Of a DNA stretch of 64,000 nt, positions 36,677 to 45,225 are shown in pieces. Source of the stretch: Stenotrophomonas nitritireducens (GTDB lineage Bacteria; Pseudomonadota; Gammaproteobacteria; Xanthomonadales; Xanthomonadaceae); the NCBI RefSeq assembly GCF_001431425.1, contig NZ_LDJG01000003.1:124001-188000 (forward strand), read 5' to 3'. A program made the translations under genes and the position numbers. The notes beneath the pieces are model-generated. The model had not been told where the DNA came from, did no database searches, and saw only the letters and a program-made list of their open reading frames with translations. Every line of letters begins with the position of its first letter. Position 1 is the first letter of the stretch.

Positions 36677-37162
36677 ATGGACTATTCATTCATATTGTAT
36701 CTGCTAGCGGCCCTGCTGGTGATCGTCGGCATCGCCGGCGTGATCCTGCCCGCCCTGCCCGGCATCCCGCTGGTCTTCGCCGGCTTGCTGGTCGCGGCCT
36801 GGACCGACGGCTTCACCCATGTGGGCTGGCTGCCGCTGGTCGTCCTCGGGGTGCTGACCATCATCTCCATCGTGGTCGACGTGCTCTCCACCACCTTGGG
36901 TGCGCAACGGCTCGGCGCCAGCCGGCTGGCGCTGGTCGGGTCGCTGGTGGGAACCGTGGCCGGGCTGTTCTTCATGCCGATCGGACTGTTCGCCGGCCCC
37001 TTCCTCGGGGCACTGCTCGGCGAGTACCTGCACGGCCGCAAGCTGGGCCAGGCGACCAGGGTCGGCATCGGCACCTGGCTGGGCATCGTGCTGGGCGTGG
37101 CGCTCAAGCTCGGTCTGGCCGTGGCGATGCTCGGGGTTTTCGCCATCGCCTGGTTCGTCTGA
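36677..37162 (+). CDS. DUF456 membrane protein
   Basis: A 161-residue protein that is almost entirely hydrophobic, with about four to five membrane helices and Gly-rich zipper-like turns (GIAGVILPALPGIPLVFAG, GPFLGALLGEYLHG), the DUF456 pattern. Function unknown. Confidence 0.85.
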   Translation: MDYSFILYLLAALLVIVGIAGVILPALPGIPLVFAGLLVAAWTDGFTHVGWLPLVVLGVLTIISIVVDVLSTTLGAQRLGASRLALVGSLVGTVAGLFFMPIGLFAGPFLGALLGEYLHGRKLGQATRVGIGTWLGIVLGVALKLGLAVAMLGVFAIAWFV

Positions 37163-37283
37163 ACCGGGCCCGCGCCGCCGATGACTCCCGCTGCACACGG
37201 CAATGACCGACAATCCTGCCGATGGCCCCCGCCCTGAACGTGCAGGGGCCTTCCTCTACCTCGTCCGGATGGACCGCTCCCGT

Positions 37284-38423
37284 ATGCATACGCCCCGCGC
37301 CCGCCCTGTCCTGCTGCTCGCCCTGACGGGCTGCTCCGCTGCCGCTCTGGCGCAGGAATCGATCACCACGCCGGCCTCGCCGCAGGCCTGCTTCGCACTG
37401 GACTCGGACGCCGCGCGCCTGAGCTGCTACGACCGCGCCCTGGGCCGCACGCCGGCCGACACCCGTGCGGCGGACGCCGCCGCCAGCGCCGCCCAGCAGA
37501 CGCTCAAGGAAGCCAAGGCCAGCGCAAAGGAGCTGGACCAGCCGCTGCCGCGCCGCAACGAGCTCTTCGCCCACGACGACCTCGCCTCGGCCGTAGCCAA
37601 CGCCGGCCGCGGTTCGATGCTGGACAGCCGCTGGGAACTGGCCAAGGACTCCAAGCTCGGCCTGTTCCAGCTGCGCGCCTACAAGCCGGTGTACCTGCTG
37701 CCCGCGTTCTGGACCGACAAGCCGAACCGGATGCCGCACTCGCCCAACCCGGCCAACACCGTCACCGAGGCCGAGGAACTGGACAACACCGAACTGAAGT
37801 TCCAGCTCAGCTTCAAGACCAAAGTCGCCGAGAACCTGTTCGGCGACAACGGCGACATCTGGGTCGGCTATACCCAGAGTTCGCACTGGCAGGCCTACAA
37901 CAGCGAAATCTCGCGCCCGTTCCGCGAGACCAATTACGAGCCGGAAGCCATGCTCGTCTTCCGCAACGGCTATTCGCTGTTCGGCTGGAACGGCCGCATG
38001 ACCGGCATCAGCCTCAACCACCAGTCCAACGGCCGCAGCGATCCGCTGTCGCGCAGCTGGAACCGGGTGATCCTCAATGTCGGCCTGGACCGGGACAACT
38101 GGGCGATCATGCTGCGCCCCTGGTATCGCATCCCGGAGAAAGCCAAGGACGACAACAACCCGGACATCGAGGACTACACCGGCCGCGGCGACGCCACCCT
38201 GGTCTACAACCGCAACGGGCATGAGTTCTCGGTGACCGCGCGCCACTCGCTGCGCGGCGGCGACCGCTCGCACGGCTCGGTGCAGCTGGACTATGGTTTC
38301 CCGCTCAACCGGCTGCTGCGCGGGCATGTACAGGTGTTCGACGGCTATGGCGAAAGCATGATCGACTACAACCACCGCGCCACCTATATCGGCGTCGGCA
38401 TCTCGCTGTTGGAATGGTTCTGA
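37284..38423 (+). CDS. pldA: outer membrane phospholipase A1
   Basis: A 379-residue OMPLA-type beta-barrel. The signal peptide is VLLLALTGCSAAALA. The catalytic segment NHQSNGRSDPLSRSWNR contains the active-site His and Ser, and WVGYTQSSHWQAYN is the other family hallmark. It hydrolyses phospholipids mislocalised to the outer leaflet. The N-terminal 100 residues before the barrel are longer than in E. coli. The start could also be 37269 or 37203. 37284 was picked because GGATGGA lies about 10 nt upstream. Confidence 0.9.
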   Translation: MHTPRARPVLLLALTGCSAAALAQESITTPASPQACFALDSDAARLSCYDRALGRTPADTRAADAAASAAQQTLKEAKASAKELDQPLPRRNELFAHDDLASAVANAGRGSMLDSRWELAKDSKLGLFQLRAYKPVYLLPAFWTDKPNRMPHSPNPANTVTEAEELDNTELKFQLSFKTKVAENLFGDNGDIWVGYTQSSHWQAYNSEISRPFRETNYEPEAMLVFRNGYSLFGWNGRMTGISLNHQSNGRSDPLSRSWNRVILNVGLDRDNWAIMLRPWYRIPEKAKDDNNPDIEDYTGRGDATLVYNRNGHEFSVTARHSLRGGDRSHGSVQLDYGFPLNRLLRGHVQVFDGYGESMIDYNHRATYIGVGISLLEWF

Positions 38424-38428
38424 AGGTA

Positions 38429-38776
38429 ATGAACGCAACGATCTGGCACAACAACCGCTGCTCGAACTCGCGCGGCGCTCTGGCCCTGCTGCAGGAGGCC
38501 GGCGCCGACATCGAGGTCATCGACTACCTCGCCACCCCGCCCGATCCGGCGACCCTGCGCCAGCTGCTGGACGAGATGGGCATGCCCGCGCGCGACCTGC
38601 TGCGCAGCAAGGAAGCCGCCTATGTCGAACTGGGGCTGGCGGACAAGCTCGACGACGAAGCCGCGCTGGTCGAGGCGATGGCGATGCACCCGGCGCTGAT
38701 CAACCGCCCGATCGTGCGCACGTCCAAGGGCACCGCGCTGTGCCGCCCACCGGAGACGGTGCGCACGCTGCTGTAA
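38429..38776 (+). CDS. ArsC-family (arsenate reductase-like/YfgD) protein
   Basis: A 115-residue thioredoxin-fold protein: the catalytic Cys in NRCSNSRGAL, LLRSKEAAY with the first conserved Arg, and RPIVRTSKGTALCRPPE with the others. It may reduce arsenate with glutaredoxin, but YfgD-type members have no proven arsenate role. There is no ars operon here. An ATG at 38414 in the same frame is an alternative start. The gene follows pldA by 5 bp. Confidence 0.85.
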   Translation: MNATIWHNNRCSNSRGALALLQEAGADIEVIDYLATPPDPATLRQLLDEMGMPARDLLRSKEAAYVELGLADKLDDEAALVEAMAMHPALINRPIVRTSKGTALCRPPETVRTLL

Positions 38777-38789
38777 GTCCTGGGGAACG

Positions 38790-38860
38790 CCGCAGAAGCG
38801 GCTTCAGCCGCGAAACGACCGCCTCGACAAAGCTCCATCGCGGTCGCAGCCGCTGCTTTG
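38790..38860. repeat. REP-like palindromic element
   Basis: AGAAGCGGCTTCAGCCGCGA on the left faces ATCGCGGTCGCAGCCGCTGC on the right, a paired palindrome in the gap before the desaturase-like gene. The unit matches the element at 34156. Confidence 0.55.
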
Positions 38861-38946
38861 GTCTGCTCCGCCTGCACGCATAAGCGGGCTTGCCGCCCTT
38901 GCTGGCGCGCAGGCAGAATCCGGCGATCTTCGACAGGAAGTCCCGC

Positions 38947-40056
38947 ATGGCCCGACCGCACCGCTCCTTCTTCGCCTACGCCTCCGCACTGCTGGGGCTG
39001 TTGAGCCTGATGGCGGTGGCCTGCTTCCACTTCCCCGAACTGCTGACCAGCCGCGAGTTCCGCGCCGTCTACAACGAGCAGTTCGCCCGTCACCTGCTGC
39101 TGGTCGGGCTGGCCGCGGCTTTCATCCTCGGCACGCTGGCCATCCTGCGCGACCGCAACAAGCACATCGCCACGATCGGCGTCGGCAGCGCGACCCTGGC
39201 GGTGCTGCTGGGCGGCACCAACGTGCAGTTCGACGCCATCGGCAGGACGCCCTATTCGCTGGGGCTGGACTGGTTCGTGCTGTCGCTGTTCTTCTCGGCG
39301 CTGGTGTTCGTGCCGCTGGAGCGCTACCTGGGCAAGCGCGCGCTTTCGCCGCTGCGCCCGGGCTGGCGCACCGACGTGGCCTATTTCTTCATGAGCCATG
39401 TGCTGGTCCAGTTCATCCTGATCCTGGTCACCGCCTCCACCTCCACCATCGCCGGGCTGGCCGCGTTCCCGTCGCTGAAGGCCGCAATCCAGTCGCTGCC
39501 GGTCTGGGCGCAGTTCCTGATCGCGGTGTTCGTGGCCGACATGGCGCAGGCGCTGCTGCACCGCGCCTACCACAACGTCCCGTGGCTGTGGCGCTTCCAC
39601 GCCGTGCACCATTCCAGCCGGCACATGGACTGGCTGGCCGGCTCGCGCATCCATTTCATCGAGATCGTGATGACCCGCAGCGCGGTGCTGCTGCCGCTGC
39701 TGGTCCTTGGCTTCTCGACCCCGGCGGTGAACGCCTACGTGATCCTGGTCGGCCTGCAGGCGGTGCTGGCCCACGCCAACCTCGGCATCCGCTTCGGCTG
39801 GCTGGAGTACCTGGTGGTGCTGCCGCGCTACCACCACTGGCACCACGCCCGGCAGAAGGAATACATCGACGTGAACTACGCCATCCACCTGCCGCTGGTG
39901 GACATGCTGATGGGTACGTTCAAGCTGCCGCGCGACCAGGCGCAGTGGCCGCAGGAATACGGCGTGATGAAGCTGGAGACCGTGCCCAAGGGCATCGTCC
40001 GGCAGCACGTGATGCCGTTCCAGGGCGGGCGCCGGTTCGACGACTACGTGGATTGA
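38947..40056 (+). CDS. sterol desaturase/fatty acid hydroxylase family protein
   Basis: A 369-residue membrane protein with about six helices and the di-iron histidine boxes: HRAYH, HAVHHSSRH and HHWHH. Members hydroxylate or desaturate lipids in the membrane. The substrate is not evident. ATG 38947 starts MARPHRSFFAYAS. The 57 nt of open frame upstream lie in the repeat. Confidence 0.85.
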   Translation: MARPHRSFFAYASALLGLLSLMAVACFHFPELLTSREFRAVYNEQFARHLLLVGLAAAFILGTLAILRDRNKHIATIGVGSATLAVLLGGTNVQFDAIGRTPYSLGLDWFVLSLFFSALVFVPLERYLGKRALSPLRPGWRTDVAYFFMSHVLVQFILILVTASTSTIAGLAAFPSLKAAIQSLPVWAQFLIAVFVADMAQALLHRAYHNVPWLWRFHAVHHSSRHMDWLAGSRIHFIEIVMTRSAVLLPLLVLGFSTPAVNAYVILVGLQAVLAHANLGIRFGWLEYLVVLPRYHHWHHARQKEYIDVNYAIHLPLVDMLMGTFKLPRDQAQWPQEYGVMKLETVPKGIVRQHVMPFQGGRRFDDYVD

Positions 40057-40114
40057 AGGGTCGGCGGGTGCGCACCGCCTTCCGCTGGCCGCACGCGGGG
40101 ACGGGCGCCACGCT

Positions 40115-40750
40115 TCAGGTCCAGTCGCTGATGCCCTCGCGACGGTAGACCTCGGCCAGCGCGGGGCGATCCTTCATCCGCCGCGCATGCGCGGCCAGGA
40201 CCGGCCAGGCGTCGGCCGGGCACGGCATGTTGCGCGACCAGCGCATCAGCATGGTCAACATGAAATCCACCGCCGAGACCTGCGCGCCCAGCATGTACGG
40301 CCCCTCGTCCTGCAGGTGATCGGCGACCTGCTGCCAGGCCGCCTCCAGCTGCACGCGGGCGCGCTCCTTCACCGCGTCGATGCTGGCCTCGCCGGCCGGC
40401 TCGTGCGGGTAGAACCACGCGCGGTAGGCCGGCATCAGGGTGTAGACGCAGAAACACATCCAGCGGTAATAGTCGCCGCGCGCCGCCGTACCCGGCGCCG
40501 GCGCCAGCCCGGCCTGCGGATGCAGATCGACCAGGTGCATGGCGATGGCCGCCGATTCGGTGAGTACCTGCCCGTCGATCAGCAGCGTCGGCACGCGCCC
40601 GGCCGGGTTGATCGCGAGATAACCGGGAGACTTCTGCTGTCCCCGCTCGAAATCGAGCTGGTGCAGTTCGTGCTCGATGCCCAGTTCGATCAACAGCCAG
40701 TGCACGACCAGCGAAGCGGTGCTTTGCGATCCATACAGGACGACAGACAT
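40115..40750 (-). CDS. glutathione S-transferase family protein
   Basis: A 211-residue protein: an N-terminal thioredoxin-like domain with YGSQSTASLVVHWLLIEL, NPAGRVPTLLIDG (cis-Pro) and LTESAAIAMHLVD, then a helical domain with YMLGAQVSAVDFMLTMLMRW. Ser at about residue 10-13 is the probable catalytic residue. The detoxification substrate is unknown. Confidence 0.88.
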   Translation of the reverse strand: MSVVLYGSQSTASLVVHWLLIELGIEHELHQLDFERGQQKSPGYLAINPAGRVPTLLIDGQVLTESAAIAMHLVDLHPQAGLAPAPGTAARGDYYRWMCFCVYTLMPAYRAWFYPHEPAGEASIDAVKERARVQLEAAWQQVADHLQDEGPYMLGAQVSAVDFMLTMLMRWSRNMPCPADAWPVLAAHARRMKDRPALAEVYRREGISDWT

Positions 40751-40848
40751 GGGGCTCTCCCTGGCAGGCGGTGCGCCATCTTAGCGCCGGAGCGGCCGCC
40801 GCATTGCCGGGCGGAAACGCGCCATGGCGCTGCCGCCGGACCTCGCCC

Positions 40849-41169
40849 TCAGTTGCAGCTGGACATGCAGCTGTTCAACCTCTCGCCGCAGACCGCGGCC
40901 GCCGAGCGGTTCTGGCAGAACGCCTGCGAGGTCTGACAGGCCCCGCGCAGCTCAGGATTGGTGATCCTGTCGCACTGGTTGTCGCGGTTGGCCTCGCCGC
41001 AATCGCCATAGCCGCGCGGATTGGCGCTGCAGAGCTGATGGGCCTTCTGGCAGTAGCTCACGCAGGCGGCCGGGTCGTTGCGCGGCGGTTCGCGCGAACC
41101 CCCATCGCTGGAGCACCCCGCCAGCAGCAGCGATACGCCGATCAGCCCCGTCCACAGCCCTGCACGCAT
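40849..41169 (-). CDS. small cysteine-rich lipoprotein
   Basis: A 106-residue protein with lipobox LLAGC after a short leader and nine cysteines afterwards, spaced as CVSYCQKAHQLC, CGEANRDNQC, ACQTSQAFC and CGERLNSCMSSC, which suggests several disulfides. Periplasmic or outer-membrane anchored. No known family recognised. Confidence 0.65.
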   Translation of the reverse strand: MRAGLWTGLIGVSLLLAGCSSDGGSREPPRNDPAACVSYCQKAHQLCSANPRGYGDCGEANRDNQCDRITNPELRGACQTSQAFCQNRSAAAVCGERLNSCMSSCN

Positions 41170-41186
41170 GTCCACAGCCCCATATG

Positions 41187-41218
41187 GAAACAGCCCGAGC
41201 ATACGCCCGGGCTGTTTC
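41187..41218 (-). terminator. terminator downstream of fumarase
   Basis: An inverted repeat of about 13 bp (GAAACAGCCCGAGC against GCCCGGGCTGTTTC, one mismatch). On the minus strand it ends in TTT, just after the fumarase stop. Confidence 0.7.
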
Positions 41219-41244
41219 GATGCCACATCGGACGTGGCGGCGCC

Positions 41245-42762
41245 TTATTCCACGATCACCGGAATCTTGCCGATGCGGGCCTGCCATTCGCGCGGACCGG
41301 TCTTGTGCACCGATTCGCCGGTGGAATCCACCGCCACGGTCACCGGCATGTCCTGCACGGTGAACTCGTAGATCGCTTCCATGCCCAGGTCGGCGAAACC
41401 GACCACCCTGGAGGCCTTGATCGCCTTGGACACCAGGTAGGCCGAGCCACCGACGGCCATCAGGTAGGCCGACTTGTTGTCGCGGATCGCCTCGATCGCC
41501 GCCGGGCCGCGCTCGGCCTTGCCGACCATGCCCAGCAGGCCGGTCTGCTCCAGGATCTGGCGGGTGAACTTGTCCATGCGGGTGGCCGTGGTCGGGCCGG
41601 CCGGGCCCACCACCTCGTCGCGCACCGGATCGACCGGACCGACGTAATAGATGAAGCGCCCCTTCAGGTCGACCGGCAGTTCCTCGCCCTTGTTGAGCAT
41701 GTCGACCATGCGCTTGTGCGCGGCATCGCGGCCGGTCAGCAGCTTGCCGTTGAGCAGCAGGGTCTGGCCCGGCTTCCAGCTGGCCACTTCCTCGGGGGTG
41801 ATGGTGTCCAGGTCGACGCGGGTGCCCTTGGAGGCGTCGTAGGTGATCTGCGGCCAGTCTTCCAGCGACGGCGGGTCCAGCATCACCGGGCCGCTGCCGT
41901 CCAGAGTGAAGTGCGCGTGGCGGGTGGCGGCGCAGTTGGGGATCATCGCCACCGGCAGGTTGGCGGCGTGGGTCGGGAAATCCTTGACCTTGATGTCCAG
42001 CACCGTGGTCAGGCCGCCCAGGCCCTGCGCACCGATACCAAGCGCGTTGACCTTGTCGTACAGCTCCAGGCGCAGCTCCTCGGCACGGTTGGAAGCGCCG
42101 CGGGCCTTGAGGTCGTTGATGTCGATCGGCTCCATCAGCGCTTCCTTGGCCAGCAGCATCGCCTTCTCGGCGGTACCGCCGATGCCGATGCCGAGCATGC
42201 CCGGCGGGCACCAGCCGGCGCCCATGGTCGGCACGGTCTTGAGCACCCAGTCGACGATGGAGTCGGACGGGTTGAGCATGGCGAACTTGCTCTTGGCCTC
42301 CGAACCGCCGCCCTTGGCGGCGACGATCACCTCGACGGCGTCGCCCGGCACCACCTTCACGTTGACCACGCCCGGGGTGTTGTCCTTGGTGTTGGTGCGC
42401 TTGCCGGCCGGATCGGCCAGCACCGAGGCGCGCAGCTTGTTGTCCGGGTAGGCGTAAGCGCGGCGGATGCCCTCGTTGGCCATGTCCTCCACGCCCATGG
42501 TGGCGTCATCCCAGCGCACGTTCATGCCGATCTCGAGGAACACGGTGACGATGCCGGTGTCCTGGCAGATCGGGCGATGGCCCTCGGCGCACATGCGCGA
42601 GTTGATCAGGATCTGCGCCATCGCTTCCTTGGCCGCCGGCGACTCCTCGCGCTCATAGGCGGCGGCAAGGTTCTTGATGTAGTCGGCCGGGTGGTAGTAC
42701 GAGATGTACTGCAGCGCGTCGGCGATGGACTGGATGAGGTCTTCCTGCTTGATCGATGTCAC
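41245..42762 (-). CDS. fumarate hydratase, class I
   Basis: A 505-residue iron-sulfur fumarase of FumA/FumB type. 4Fe-4S cysteines lie in ICQDTGIVTVF, IPNCAATRHAH, and the GAGWCPPGMLGIGIGG segment. The C-terminal domain has VGPVDPVRDEVVGPAGPTTA with TRMDKFT. It interconverts fumarate and malate in the TCA cycle and is oxygen-sensitive. The start is taken as GTG 42762 (VTSIKQEDL) because family homology begins there. The upstream frame runs through a tandem repeat. Confidence 0.93.
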   Translation of the reverse strand: MTSIKQEDLIQSIADALQYISYYHPADYIKNLAAAYEREESPAAKEAMAQILINSRMCAEGHRPICQDTGIVTVFLEIGMNVRWDDATMGVEDMANEGIRRAYAYPDNKLRASVLADPAGKRTNTKDNTPGVVNVKVVPGDAVEVIVAAKGGGSEAKSKFAMLNPSDSIVDWVLKTVPTMGAGWCPPGMLGIGIGGTAEKAMLLAKEALMEPIDINDLKARGASNRAEELRLELYDKVNALGIGAQGLGGLTTVLDIKVKDFPTHAANLPVAMIPNCAATRHAHFTLDGSGPVMLDPPSLEDWPQITYDASKGTRVDLDTITPEEVASWKPGQTLLLNGKLLTGRDAAHKRMVDMLNKGEELPVDLKGRFIYYVGPVDPVRDEVVGPAGPTTATRMDKFTRQILEQTGLLGMVGKAERGPAAIEAIRDNKSAYLMAVGGSAYLVSKAIKASRVVGFADLGMEAIYEFTVQDMPVTVAVDSTGESVHKTGPREWQARIGKIPVIVE

Positions 42763-42803
42763 GGCTTGCTCGAGGCTGGCGGGGGTTGAGCCGGGTATTT
42801 TAC

Positions 42804-42978
42804 GCCCTGCCATCCATGGCGGGCGCCCTGCGGGCCATCGCCGCGCGATGTTGGAAACCGCTCCAGGCGGTTTCCTGTCCGCCCTGCCATCCATGGCGGG
42901 CGCCCTGCGGGCCATCGCTGCGCGATGTTGGAAACCGCTCCAGGCGGTTTCCTGTCCGCCCCGCCATCCATGGCGGGC
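42804..42978. repeat. 77-bp tandem repeat, about 2.3 copies
   Basis: Unit 1 (42804-42880) and unit 2 (42881-42957) differ at one base. A partial third copy covers 42958-42978. Each unit holds a dyad around CCATGG and a 9-bp stem GGAAACCGC/GCGGTTTCC with a 5-nt loop. It lies between divergent fumarase and sigma-factor genes. Confidence 0.93.
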
Positions 42979-43071
42979 TGCAACGCTCCGTCCGCGGCCG
43001 CGCGCCGGCCAGTGAGGCAAAGTAGCGGTTTCCCGTTGTCACGCCTGCACGCGCTGCCGCGTCCTTCCCGC

Positions 43072-43971
43072 ATGGACATGACCGCAACCTTCCAGCACCA
43101 CCGCCCGCGCCTGCTGGCGCTGGCTTACCGCCTGCTCGGCAGCCGCGCCGACGCCGAGGACGTGGTCCAGGACGCCTGGCTGCGCTGGGCCGGCACCGAT
43201 ACCGCGGCCATCGCCGATCCGGAGGCCTGGCTGGTCACCGCCACCACCCGGCTCGGCCTGGACCGCCTGCGCACGGCCACCCGCCAGCGCCTGGACTACG
43301 TCGGGCCCTGGCTGCCCGAGCCGCTGCACATCGCCGTGGAGCTGCCGCCCGCGCCCGATCCCGCGCAGGTCCACGCCCTGGCCGAGGACGTCTCGCTGGC
43401 CTTCCTGGCCCTGCTCGAACAGCTCGGCCCGGAAGAGCGCGCCGCCTTCCTGCTCAAGGAGGCGTTCGACCATGACTACGGGCTCATCGCCGGCCTGCTC
43501 GGCCACAGCGAAGCCAACTGCCGCCAGCTGGTGCATCGCGCGCGCAAACGCCTGCAGGAAGGGCGGCCGCGTTTCGCCGCCGATGCAGGCCAGCACCGAC
43601 GCCTGCTGGCCCGGTTCATGGAGGCCTCGCAACGGGGCGACAACGCCGCCCTCCAGGCCTTGCTGCATGCCAACGCGCAGCTGGTCTCCGACGGCGGCGG
43701 CGTAGTCACCGCGGCGATCCGGCCGTTGCTCGGCGCCGAGCGCATCGGCCAGTTGTTCTGGGCCATCGCGCGCCGCGGCGGCACCCATCCGGCGCGGCTG
43801 GGCAGCGTCAACGGCGAGCCGGCGATCCTGCGTTTCGATGGCGACCACCTGCATTCGGTCACCACCATCGTGGTCGACGGCAACCGCATCGCGCGCATCT
43901 ACAGTGTGCTCAATCCGCACAAACTGCGGGCCCTTGTCACGGCCGAGGACACGGGTGCGTCCTTGCAATGA
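43072..43971 (+). CDS. ECF41-type sigma factor (SigJ-like)
   Basis: A 299-residue sigma factor: region 2 (YRLLGSRADAEDVVQDAWLRW), a linker with the ECF41 hallmark WLPEP (80-84), region 4 (HDYGLIAGLLGHSEANCRQL) and a C-terminal SnoaL-like extension with SDGGG and NPHKL. In ECF41 the extension replaces an anti-sigma factor and tunes activity. The next gene encodes a carboxymuconolactone decarboxylase, the standard ECF41 partner. Confidence 0.92.
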   Translation: MDMTATFQHHRPRLLALAYRLLGSRADAEDVVQDAWLRWAGTDTAAIADPEAWLVTATTRLGLDRLRTATRQRLDYVGPWLPEPLHIAVELPPAPDPAQVHALAEDVSLAFLALLEQLGPEERAAFLLKEAFDHDYGLIAGLLGHSEANCRQLVHRARKRLQEGRPRFAADAGQHRRLLARFMEASQRGDNAALQALLHANAQLVSDGGGVVTAAIRPLLGAERIGQLFWAIARRGGTHPARLGSVNGEPAILRFDGDHLHSVTTIVVDGNRIARIYSVLNPHKLRALVTAEDTGASLQ

Positions 43972-44007
43972 AGGCGGCCACTGCGGCCGTCCACTGGAGC
44001 CCTCCCG

Positions 44008-44454
44008 ATGAGCAGCACTTTCCCCCGCGTTCCCTACACCCGCCTGGCCGCCGATGCGTTCAAGGCCCTGCTGGCGACCAGCCAGGCCGTGCATTCGGCT
44101 TCGTTGGAGCCTGGCCTGCTGGAACTGGTGTTCCTGCGGGTCTCGCAGATCAACGGCTGCGGCTACTGCATGGACATGCATGCCACCGCGCTGCGCAAGG
44201 CCGGGATCGAGCCGCGCAAGCTGGACACCCTGCCCGCCTGGCATGAGAGCCGCTTCTTCGACGAGCGCGAGCGCGCCGCGCTGGGCTGGGCCGAAGCCCT
44301 GACCCGCCTGCCCGACGGCGCGCCGCCGCAGGCCGCGTTCGACGCGCTGGCGCCGCATTTCGACGAGAAAGGCATCAGCGACCTGAGCATGGCGGTGGCG
44401 GTGATCAATGCCTGGAACCGCCTCGGCGCCGGACTGCTGCCGCCGTTGCCCTGA
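44008..44454 (+). CDS. carboxymuconolactone decarboxylase/AhpD-like protein
   Basis: A 148-residue CMD-family protein with the redox centre GCGYCMDMHAT (Cys51, Cys54, His58). The active-site pattern is that of alkylhydroperoxidase AhpD, not of true decarboxylases. It follows the ECF41 sigma gene by 36 bp and is its likely regulon member. It may cope with peroxides or related oxidants. Confidence 0.92.
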   Translation: MSSTFPRVPYTRLAADAFKALLATSQAVHSASLEPGLLELVFLRVSQINGCGYCMDMHATALRKAGIEPRKLDTLPAWHESRFFDERERAALGWAEALTRLPDGAPPQAAFDALAPHFDEKGISDLSMAVAVINAWNRLGAGLLPPLP

Positions 44455-44545
44455 CCTCTTCCGCGCCGCGTCCATCGCTGCTGGCGGCGCCCATGTGCCC
44501 GGGCACGATGGCCGCCGCCAGCGGCAGGCCGCACAATACGGCCGC

Positions 44546-44836
44546 ATGGGAACCCTGGTACTGATCCTCGACCTCATCGGCACCTTCGTCTTCGCCCTGT
44601 CCGGCGCGACGATGGGCGTGCGCCGGCGGCTGGACATCTTCGGCGTGCTGGTGCTGTCTTTTGCCGCCGCACTGGCCGGCGGCATCACCCGCGACCTGCT
44701 GATCGGCGCCACGCCGGTGGCCGCGATCAGCGACTGGCGTTATCCGGCCATCACCCTGCTGGCTGGCGTGGTCACCTTCTTCTGGGCGCCGCTGATCGAA
44801 CGGCTGCAGTACCCGGTGCGCATGTTCGATGCCTAA
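44546..44836 (+). pseudogene. truncated TRIC/UPF0126 membrane protein (left copy)
   Basis: The first 95 codons match the complete gene at 52038 almost exactly (LILDLIGTFVFALSGATMGV through LQYPVRMFDA), then the frame ends at once in TAA. It has a different first line (MGTL instead of MNTL) and its own upstream region. This is the original host gene cut by the island. Confidence 0.9.
44561..44832 (+). repeat. 272-bp direct repeat, left copy (attL side)
   Basis: Matches 52053-52324 with four mismatches. Identity stops exactly after TTCGATGC at both ends, which marks the island junction or attachment core. Confidence 0.95.
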
Positions 44837-44858
44837 TTTGCTGATTTTTCAGCAAATT
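44835..44858. repeat. inverted repeat at the left island end
   Basis: AATTTGCTGA and TCAGCAAATT flank TTTT, two bases inside the junction. A likely recombinase binding site or terminator of the truncated gene. The rest of 44859-45056 shows no gene. Confidence 0.55.
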
Positions 44859-45056
44859 TCAACAAAATTCCGGTTACACGCCCGATTCCAACTTTCCTGC
44901 CCCCGCAACGGACCGCGCTGATTCCGCAGGTGTTTTCTGCTTAACCGTCGCTTCCCGATGAAGTCCCAGAAACGGATGCGGATGATCCGTATCCGGCCAT
45001 TCCCTTGAGCGGCGTCCTAAGTTGGCTTCCGAGCCACTTACGGAATTCACGCCTCA

Positions 45057-45225
45057 ATGAAAGCCGCCCTCAACAAGCGCATCGCCGCCAGCGCCCAACC
45101 CCAAGATCGCCCCTACGAGCTCAGGGACACGCAGGTGCGTGGCCTGATCCTGCGCGTGCAGCCGTCAGGGCATAAAGCGTGGATCGTCACCTGGGCACAT
45201 GGGAAGCGTCGAACCCTTGGAGCAG
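45057..45225 (+). pseudogene. tyrosine integrase, N-terminal fragment
   Basis: About 56 residues match the arm-binding (DUF4102-like) domain of phage/island integrases: [20 protein letters not shown] and [16 protein letters not shown]. The frame is then cut by the IS element at 45226. The core-binding and catalytic domains (R...HxxR...Y) are not found on the other side, so the integrase is dead. Confidence 0.85.

Noticed and set aside
38429..38776. Arsenic resistance operon
   Set aside because: No arsR, arsB or acr3 neighbour. The ArsC-like protein is a YfgD-type single gene.
42804..42978. Possible CRISPR array from the regular repeats
   Set aside because: The 77-bp units are directly adjacent with no unique spacers, and no cas genes are present.
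44546..44836. Truncated left gene as a functional short membrane protein
   Set aside because: It stops at the island junction after half of the TRIC repeat structure, while a complete copy exists at 52038.
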